NCBI RefSeq assembly: GCF_030547685.1
Contig: NZ_JAUOQM010000048.1
Location: 410,998-474,997, forward strand
Length of the DNA stretch: 64,000 bases
Direction: 5' to 3'
Source of the DNA: Gilvimarinus sp. 2_MG-2023
GTDB taxonomy: Bacteria > Pseudomonadota > Gammaproteobacteria > Pseudomonadales > Cellvibrionaceae
Part shown: one piece after another, positions 58,384 through 64,000 of the stretch
Position numbering within the stretch: position 1 is the stretch's first letter
Layout: each line of letters starts with the position of its first letter
The notes under the pieces: generated by a model
Told to the model about the DNA's origin: nothing
Databases searched by the model: none
Seen by the model: only the letters and a program-made list of their open reading frames with translations
Program-made: the position numbers and the translations under genes

Positions 58384-60087
58384 CTAAAACAAACTGTAGC
58401 GCTGAGCCAAGGGCAACTCGGTGGCCGGCTCGCAGGTTAGCAACTGGCCATCGGCCCGCACTTCGTAGGTTTGCGGGTCGACTTCCATATGGGGCTGATA
58501 ATCGTTGAGCACCATACTCGATTTGGTCACCGAACGGCAGGCTTTAACACCAACCAAACGGCGCTCCAACTCCAGCGAACCTTTAATACCTGCCTCTATT
58601 GCGGCCTGACTGACAAAAGACACCGAGGTGCCGGTACAGGCCTTGCCGTAAGCGCCAAACATGGGCCGGTAATGCACCGGCTGCGGAGTTGGGATGGACG
58701 CATTGGGGTCGCCCATGGGCGCTGCGGCAATGGCGCCACCTTTAATAATCAGCGATGGCTTGCTGCCGAAAAACGCCGGCTTCCACAACACCAGATCAGC
58801 CAGCTTACCCACTTCAATTGAGCCCACTTCGTGCGATATGCCGTGTGCGATGGCTGGGTTAATGGTGTATTTGGCTAAGTAACGTTTTACTCGAAAGTTA
58901 TCAACGCTGGAGGTTTCACCTTCCAGGGCGCCACGCTGTTGCCGCATTTTGTGTGCGGTCTGCCAGGTACGGCACACTACCTCACCCACTCGCCCCATGG
59001 CTTGCGAGTCGGAGCTGATCATGGAGAAAGCCCCTAGATCGTGCAGAATATCCTCGGCGGCGATGGTTTCTTTGCGAATACGCGAATCGGCAAAGGCGAC
59101 ATCTTCTGGAATGTTAGGGTCCAGGTGGTGACATACCATCAGCATATCCAAGTGTTCGTCGATGGTGTTGACGGTATAGGGCCGAGTCGGGTTAGTGGAC
59201 GATGGCAAGACGTTGGACAGACCACAGGCTTTAATAATATCCGGCGCGTGACCACCGCCAGCACCTTCGGTGTGGTAAGTGTGAATGGTGCGGCCGCCAA
59301 ATGCGGCGATGGTGTCTTCGACAAAACCCGATTCGTTTAAGGTGTCGGTATGAATAGCCACCTGCACATCGTACTGCTCGGCGATATTCAAACAGTTATC
59401 AATCGAGGCCGGCGTGGTGCCCCAGTCTTCGTGCAGCTTTAGGCCGAGCGCACCGGCGCGCACCTGTTCTTCCAGTGCCAGTGGCAAGCTGGCGTTGCCT
59501 TTACCGAGCAAGCCGATGTTCATCGGAAAGCTTTCCACCGCTTGCAACATTTTACCCAAGTGCCAGGGGCCAGGGGTACAGGTGGTGGCGTTGGTGCCCG
59601 TCGCCGGGCCGGTTCCGCCGCCAATCATGGTGGTCACACCACTCATTAATGCTTCATCGATTTGTTGCGGACAAATAAAATGAATGTGGGCGTCGATGCC
59701 ACCGGCAGTAAGGATCTGCCCTTCACCCGCAATCACCTCTGTGCCTGGCCCGATAATAATATCCACGCCCGGTTGTATATCCGGGTTGCCCGCTTTGCCA
59801 ATCGCTTCAATGCGGCCGTTTTTCAGGGCGACATCGGCTTTAACAATGCCCCAGTAATCCACAATAAGCGCGTTGGTAATAACGGTGTCGGGGGTGTCGG
59901 CGCAACTGGCCTGAGACTGACCCATGCCGTCGCGTATCACTTTACCGCCGCCAAATTTAACCTCTTCGCCGTAGATAGTGTGGTCTTTTTCCACCTCAAT
60001 CCACAGACAGGTATCCCCCAAGCGCACTTTATCGCCCGTGGTGGGACCAAACATATCGGCGTAAGCCTTGCGATCTATTGTAGCCAT
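58384..60087 (-). CDS. ureC: UreC, urease alpha subunit (catalytic)
   Basis: Hydrolyses urea to ammonia and carbamate at a di-nickel site. 567 residues, full length. Nickel ligands lie in [14 protein letters not shown]; the carbamylated lysine is in [21 protein letters not shown] and the catalytic His region MVCHHLDP are intact. Eight bases before ureE. Confidence 0.98.
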   Translation of the reverse strand: MATIDRKAYADMFGPTTGDKVRLGDTCLWIEVEKDHTIYGEEVKFGGGKVIRDGMGQSQASCADTPDTVITNALIVDYWGIVKADVALKNGRIEAIGKAGNPDIQPGVDIIIGPGTEVIAGEGQILTAGGIDAHIHFICPQQIDEALMSGVTTMIGGGTGPATGTNATTCTPGPWHLGKMLQAVESFPMNIGLLGKGNASLPLALEEQVRAGALGLKLHEDWGTTPASIDNCLNIAEQYDVQVAIHTDTLNESGFVEDTIAAFGGRTIHTYHTEGAGGGHAPDIIKACGLSNVLPSSTNPTRPYTVNTIDEHLDMLMVCHHLDPNIPEDVAFADSRIRKETIAAEDILHDLGAFSMISSDSQAMGRVGEVVCRTWQTAHKMRQQRGALEGETSSVDNFRVKRYLAKYTINPAIAHGISHEVGSIEVGKLADLVLWKPAFFGSKPSLIIKGGAIAAAPMGDPNASIPTPQPVHYRPMFGAYGKACTGTSVSFVSQAAIEAGIKGSLELERRLVGVKACRSVTKSSMVLNDYQPHMEVDPQTYEVRADGQLLTCEPATELPLAQRYSLF

Positions 60088-60090
60088 GTT

Positions 60091-60396
60091 TTAAAGCCCC
60101 CCCATGACGTCGCCACGGAATCCGTAAATGATTTTATCGCCGCTCACCGCTACCAATTCAACCTCGCGCTCTTGGCCGGGCTCAAAGCGCACGGCGGTAC
60201 CGGCGGCAATGTTTAAACGAAAGCCACGGGTGCTATCGCGATCGAAAGTCAGCGCTGGGTTCACTTCAAAAAAATGATAGTGCGACCCCACCTGTATGGG
60301 GCGATCGCCGGTGTTTTCCACCATAACCGTGACCGTTTCGCGGTCCGGGTTCAGAGCAATACTGCCCTCGGCAATTTGATATTCTCCTGGAATCAC
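60091..60396 (-). CDS. ureB: UreB, urease beta subunit
   Basis: Structural subunit of the urease trimer. 101 residues ([37 protein letters not shown]). Starts with GTG, preceded by AGGAGG at five bases. Ends three bases before the ureC start. Confidence 0.96.
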   Translation of the reverse strand: MIPGEYQIAEGSIALNPDRETVTVMVENTGDRPIQVGSHYHFFEVNPALTFDRDSTRGFRLNIAAGTAVRFEPGQEREVELVAVSGDKIIYGFRGDVMGGL

Positions 60397-60405
60397 AAGC
60401 GCCTC

Positions 60406-60708
60406 CTAAACAATGGGGTTATGGACGGTTACCAACTTGGTTCCGTCGGGAAAGGTGGCTTCAACCTGTACCTCGTGCACCATGTCGGCAATACCATCCA
60501 TAACATCTTCACGGGTTAGGATTTGCCGACCGTAATCCATCAACTCCGCCACGGTTCTCCCGTCGCGGGCGCCTTCCATAATCTCGGCACTGATCAGGGC
60601 GATGGATTCCGGGTAGTTCAACTTTACCCCGCGCGCTTTGCGCCGCTCAGCCAAAAGCGCTGCGGTAAACAGCATCAACTTATCTTTTTCTCTCGGATTT
60701 AATTCCAC
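60406..60708 (-). CDS. ureA: UreA, urease gamma subunit
   Basis: Smallest urease subunit, 100 residues from the GTG at 60708 ([21 protein letters not shown]), which is the family's usual length and N-terminus; GGGGAGAG lies just before it. The open frame extends 39 codons upstream, into ureD in another frame, but that part is not UreA-like. [13 protein letters not shown] and [18 protein letters not shown] are typical. Confidence 0.95.
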   Translation of the reverse strand: MELNPREKDKLMLFTAALLAERRKARGVKLNYPESIALISAEIMEGARDGRTVAELMDYGRQILTREDVMDGIADMVHEVQVEATFPDGTKLVTVHNPIV

Positions 60709-60724
60709 CGCTCTCTCCCCTGTA

Positions 60725-61639
60725 TTATGTATGCCAAATACGAGGCTCAACCGCCTCGCGACCACAAACCTCAGGCCGGATTGCCTGCCAAATGTGAATA
60801 AAACCTTTGCGACATTCATAGGCACTGGGGCCTATATAACGCGCGATAAATAAATCTTCTTTTTGGGTTAAACCCCAATTGGGTTGACTGCCGCTGGCGG
60901 CTTGGTTGAGCTCTTCAAGCAATTGATCCACCAAATCGCGACTGGGGCTACCAGAAGCCACCAAGGTACCCAGACTGCCGGCGCCATTAAGGCCCCAGGG
61001 TTGCTGCATAAACGCATCACCACCGGTAATATGGTTGCGCTCAATTAGCCGGGGCACGCCATCTACCCACACCTCTAAATCCTGATGCACGCTGCCGGTA
61101 TCAAACACCTCCTGACAAGCCGGGCGCCCCAGACAAGCTATATCCCACGCGATAAACGTAGCCCCAAGTGCGGCGGTTAACTTGGTGTGTAGCCGTGCGT
61201 TAGCCCCATTAAACACAATGGTTTCTTGTGGCAACCATTCCAAATGTCCGTTCTGGGCCACAGTAATATCAATGTGTTGCGATTGCGTGGTGGTACTATC
61301 ACTGTGCTGTAAACCCGCGAGCGAGTAGACCTTACCCGCGGAGGGCGTGGTGACCAGAGCGGCAGCACCACTTTCGGCACCGAGAGAAATATGCAGCGCA
61401 TCCCCCACCACCAATCCACCGGGCGGATGCAATAAATACACATGGGCACAGTCGCCCTCGGGGTAAAAGGGGCGCTGAATTCTCAACGGGCCATAATGCT
61501 GCGCCCGGGTGACCGCTGTTTTACCGGCCCTGTGCGCAAAGCGCAGCGCGAGACTTGCCTGCCAGGAGCGCGAGACACGAGTGGTGTCCACAGCGCCGGC
61601 AGGCTCCGCGACTTGTCGATGTGACGTAACTGAGGTCAA
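60725..61639 (-). CDS. ureD: UreD, urease accessory protein
   Basis: Scaffold that holds apo-urease for nickel loading by UreFG. 304 residues; [29 protein letters not shown] and [14 protein letters not shown] are family signatures. The start is uncertain: the first codon is TTG at 61639 with only AGAG upstream, and a GTG 16 codons later is possible. First gene of ureDABCEFG. Confidence 0.93.
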   Translation of the reverse strand: MTSVTSHRQVAEPAGAVDTTRVSRSWQASLALRFAHRAGKTAVTRAQHYGPLRIQRPFYPEGDCAHVYLLHPPGGLVVGDALHISLGAESGAAALVTTPSAGKVYSLAGLQHSDSTTTQSQHIDITVAQNGHLEWLPQETIVFNGANARLHTKLTAALGATFIAWDIACLGRPACQEVFDTGSVHQDLEVWVDGVPRLIERNHITGGDAFMQQPWGLNGAGSLGTLVASGSPSRDLVDQLLEELNQAASGSQPNWGLTQKEDLFIARYIGPSAYECRKGFIHIWQAIRPEVCGREAVEPRIWHT

Positions 61640-62346
61640 TGGCTTAACTCTAATGTTTTTACTCGGGCGCTCGGGGCATACCGCGCCAACTTTTTTCGCG
61701 TTTTATCAATCCAGTGTGGCTAATCCGCCGACATTTGCCCCAGACATCAACAAGAAGCATGCCAAAGGCTCAAGGGGCCACACAGCCCACGGCCACAGGG
61801 GCCGGACAAGTATCTTACACCGTAACGCCAACAATCAATGCACCGTTATTGATCACGATTTCGGTTTTGCCCACGAGTGTGCCCCATTTTAGAACAGCGT
61901 GCGCTATTGATACCAAGCCTTAACACAAAATAGAGTACACTTAAGTAAAACCCGTGCACGGTTACCGCTAGCAGGCTTTTGAATGCTCAGCGAGACCTGC
62001 GGGACTTTCAGGCTGTCCCGTAGTCGTTGTTGCCACTTCTCGATGGGTTGACGCACCTACAAAGCGGCGCCTAGATTACGAACCAGCCAGAAAGTGTTCA
62101 TAAATCTGTGTCAACTCCCTAAACTGTGCAAAGCAAAACACTAGATGACAACTGTCTTGTAAAGATATCTGTTTTGACCTCTGCCATGCTCTTGAGAATG
62201 CAAACCAATGAACGGACAAGACGGCTTACTGACCCCGCTGAACACTATGATGATGCAATCCTGATAAAATAACGCTCGCCTGCCTTGGCATACAACCACT
62301 CCTTGATTTTATCTACAAAGCATAAACCTACCGCATCAAATCAGTA
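61640..62346. other. 707-base region upstream of ureD without genes
   Basis: No supported gene. It should hold the promoter of the urease operon; no NikR or NtrC-type site is obvious to me. Base composition falls from about 50 percent GC to strongly AT-rich across it, so the left edge of the last accessory segment lies here. A stretch at 62085-62115 recalls an IS terminal repeat but is too short to name. Confidence 0.5.
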
Positions 62347-62388
62347 AAAATAAATCTTTCACTTTTTTAAAGGTGAAAGATTTATTTT
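62347..62388 (-). terminator. terminator of the microcin-like cluster
   Basis: Perfect 16-base arms (AAAATAAATCTTTCAC and GTGAAAGATTTATTTT) around a ten-base loop, ending in a T run on the minus strand. It overlaps the stop of the 162-residue gene. Confidence 0.85.
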
Positions 62389-62870
62389 CGGGATCTCAGG
62401 CATTTTTCTTTTCCCCTAAGAAACTCCAAAACCTCAAAAGACTCATCAATTTTTAAATCATAGCCAGAATTCAAATAAAACTCTTTATACTTTTGATGCC
62501 TATAGAACACCCTCATCGCCCCCAGACCCAAATAATACTCATGAATACTTTTTATATAATTAAAAGGAAACCCCACGGACCTATTTACTCTATCAAAATA
62601 AAATCCAGGAAAAAAATAATTTCCTTCGCAATCATCATAATACGAAGAAACTTTGTCGGAACACAAGGAAGCATACTCACTTAAAACCAGAAGATCATTA
62701 ATAATCCCATCATCAAAAAAATCATCCTCCTCAATAAATTTAAGACCTGCGTCTTTAATCTCTAAAACATACACTTCGTGCTTATCAATGCAATCTGAGT
62801 AAACTTTAAATGACTCAGAAAAACACAAATTAGGAATAACATATAAAAATATAACAATATAAGGTTTCAC
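62382..62870 (-). CDS. secreted hypothetical protein
   Basis: 162 residues from the GTG at 62870, which has AGGTGG five to six bases before it. Signal peptide (YIVIFLYVIPNLCFSES), then a Tyr/Phe/Asp-rich domain with several cysteines (YSDCIDKHE, SLCSDKVSSYYDDCEG). No family recognised. AT-rich, unlike the core genes. Last gene before the terminator in the microcin-like cluster. Confidence 0.65.
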   Translation of the reverse strand: MKPYIVIFLYVIPNLCFSESFKVYSDCIDKHEVYVLEIKDAGLKFIEEDDFFDDGIINDLLVLSEYASLCSDKVSSYYDDCEGNYFFPGFYFDRVNRSVGFPFNYIKSIHEYYLGLGAMRVFYRHQKYKEFYLNSGYDLKIDESFEVLEFLRGKEKCLRSRK

Positions 62871-62882
62871 TAGAACCACCTA

Positions 62883-62984
62883 CTATGCTTTCTTTAGCTT
62901 TGGAACACCTGAAACAAAACAACATACAGGAGGCTTTTCATACGGATTACCATCGTCAACGGCCACATAATATTCATTAGACAT
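62883..62984 (-). CDS. 33-residue small open reading frame
   Basis: MSNEYYVAVDDGNPYEKPPV, then CCFVSGVPKLKKA. AGAGGA lies three to six bases before the ATG, rather close. It sits 12 bases upstream of the secreted hypothetical gene. Could be a real small gene or a leader; low confidence. Confidence 0.3.
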   Translation of the reverse strand: MSNEYYVAVDDGNPYEKPPVCCFVSGVPKLKKA

Positions 62985-63016
62985 CCTATCCTCTTCATTT
63001 TTCCAAATTGTAGCGG

Positions 63017-63268
63017 TCAACTAAAACTCCTTTTCCCGCTTGTCTTATTTTTTGCTTTGGTTACAAATTCCAACTCGATCTTTTTTGCAGAATACACCAA
63101 CGGCAGTATTGCAATAAGAAACATAATATATTTTAATAATTCCGGAGCGTCTTTCGCACATCCATAAACATAATCTAAGACCTCTATAACTAAATAAACA
63201 AAAACTAGAGATGCCAGCATCATAAGGACGGCTTTTACTTTACCTACATTTCGATAAATAAACTTCAT
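63017..63268 (-). CDS. small two-helix membrane protein, candidate microcin immunity
   Basis: 83 residues from the ATG at 63268 (GGGG five bases before it); an ATG at 63283 overlaps the stop of the upstream microcin-like frame as TAATG, so coupling is likely whichever is used. Two helices (AVLMMLASLVFVYLVIEVL and LLKYIMFLIAILPLVYSA) and a basic tail. The size and layout match the colicin V immunity protein (78 residues, two helices), but no sequence similarity is claimed. Confidence 0.65.
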   Translation of the reverse strand: MKFIYRNVGKVKAVLMMLASLVFVYLVIEVLDYVYGCAKDAPELLKYIMFLIAILPLVYSAKKIELEFVTKAKNKTSGKRSFS

Positions 63269-63282
63269 TTCCACCCCAAACA

Positions 63283-63474
63283 TTAACAAGATTCACAGGC
63301 CAACGTACTATTTAAGGCTGCATTGCTCGAAGCATTTGACAACCCTTTAGGCTCCTGGATAGCTCCGCCAAACAATCCAGATCCAAAACTAGCCCCTCCG
63401 TTTGCTCCTGCCGCGCCAGTAATATACCCTCCAACAGCTCCGGAGACTCCCCCTTGCAAATTGTCTATTCCAAC
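63283..63474 (-). pseudogene. 5'-truncated class II microcin-like precursor
   Basis: A 63-codon frame directly after the RAYT stop: IDNLQGG, then VSGAVGGYITGAAGANGGAS, FGSGLFGGAIQEPKG and a Ser/Asn-rich end with two cysteines (LACESC). The double-glycine, a Gly/Ala-rich hydrophobic stretch and a polar Cys-containing tail follow class II microcins; GGAIQEPKGLSNASS lines up with GGTIKQKPEGIPSEA of colicin V. It has no start of its own; the leader is interrupted at the RAYT junction. Confidence 0.5.
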
Positions 63475-63981
63475 TCAGCCGCTGTTGCCAAGTGCGTGCA
63501 TAACTGGCAGTGGATCCAACCAGGGACAAGGCGTCAGCTCGACTCTCGCTCTATAGCTCGACCAAATGTAATCGCGCGCGCTTTCTACCATTTCCGCCTT
63601 TACTGGGTTTAACTCCACATACCGGCAACACTGGAGCAGGTATGAATCCGTCTCAATTGGGCTTATTTTATAGCGACTCTCCCACAGTGAGCCGGTTCGC
63701 CCTTCCATTTTGTTGACAAATCGGGTTTGTCTGCCAGCCAAGCGATTCATCAACCCGCCAATATCTCCGGGGCGGTCATTGGCACCGACTATCAGGTGTA
63801 CATGGTTCGTCATCAAGCAATAGCTGTAGACTTGCAAACCAAAATAAGTCTTCCATTCCGCCAAGTTTTCCAAATAGTACTCATAGTCACGATCCTCAAC
63901 AAAGACCACCTGACGATTATGGCCCCGCTGCACAATATGGTGGGGCAACCCCGGCACTATCACCCGCGCCCGCCTTGGCAT
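63475..63981 (-). pseudogene. REP-associated tyrosine transposase (RAYT), C-terminally truncated
   Basis: 168 residues of the Y1/IS200-like family that mobilises REP palindromes. MPRRARVIVPGLPHHIVQRG, the HUH motif in YCLMTNHVHLIV and the downstream catalytic Tyr region are present. Homology runs to WLDPLPVMHALG and stops after three further residues, while full RAYT proteins go on for about 50-60 more. GGAGGGGG precedes the ATG. Probably non-functional. Confidence 0.8.
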
Positions 63982-64000
63982 ATAGCCCCCTCCTTAAACC

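Noticed and set aside
61509-61892. 127-codon open frame on the plus strand opposite the ureD start
   Set aside because: No ribosome site, half of it is antisense to ureD, and the peptide shows no domain-like composition.

Overview
The window looks like chromosomal DNA of a marine, polysaccharide-degrading gammaproteobacterium, most likely of the Cellvibrionaceae (Saccharophagus/Teredinibacter/Simiduia type). This is inferred from gammaproteobacterial gene orders (tgt-secD-secF, lptF/lptG opposite pepA-holC, iscR-iscS-sufB, perM-tusA-bepA), an RluA-free but otherwise typical housekeeping set, and a secreted beta-helix protein with a poly-serine linker and a GlyGly-CTERM tail. No species can be named from the sequence alone.

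Layout. 1-5.8 kb: Fe-S assembly (sufB start, iscS, iscR with its own IscR-type operator), trmJ, suhB and a PAS-PAS hybrid histidine kinase. 5.9-11.6 kb: secF, secD, tgt and queA (no yajC between tgt and secD), then tRNA-Leu(CAA). 11.7-16.1 kb: a plus-strand block with ergothioneine genes egtB-egtD, a coupled PhzF-like gene, a cyclase-FHA fusion and an RDD protein. 16.2-21.4 kb: lptG-lptF divergent from pepA-holC and an acidic hypothetical. 21.5-26.1 kb: pyruvate dehydrogenase aceF/aceE. 26.5-32.4 kb: an M16 protease homologue that has lost its zinc motif, perM, tusA-like, and bepA. 32.4-40.6 kb: a GGDEF-EAL protein, slyX, a serine hydrolase, a lipoprotein cytochrome c, yciH, a membrane hypothetical and the beta-helix exoprotein. 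40.6-44.2 kb: a small nitrogen-type operon (LysR regulator, urea-type periplasmic binding protein, isochorismatase-fold hydrolase) next to an IS5-family remnant.

44.2-55 kb is an accessory island: small membrane proteins of unknown function on the minus strand, a 259-residue protein whose cysteine-bearing hydrophobic tail resembles halocin C8, a 1307-residue SIR2-domain protein of the antiphage type, and a membrane-anchored coiled-coil protein. At least six degenerate copies of one dispersed repeat surround the SIR2 gene.

55-61.6 kb returns to core genes: accA and a complete urease operon ureDABCEFG, with a nine-copy hexanucleotide repeat encoding the Gly-His tail of UreE and a small His-rich membrane protein downstream. 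61.6-64 kb is AT-rich accessory DNA with what looks like the 3' end of a class II microcin gene, broken by a truncated REP-associated (RAYT) transposase, followed by a two-helix membrane protein that would fit an immunity protein. The two bacteriocin-like loci, the SIR2 gene and its repeat family are the parts most worth following up.
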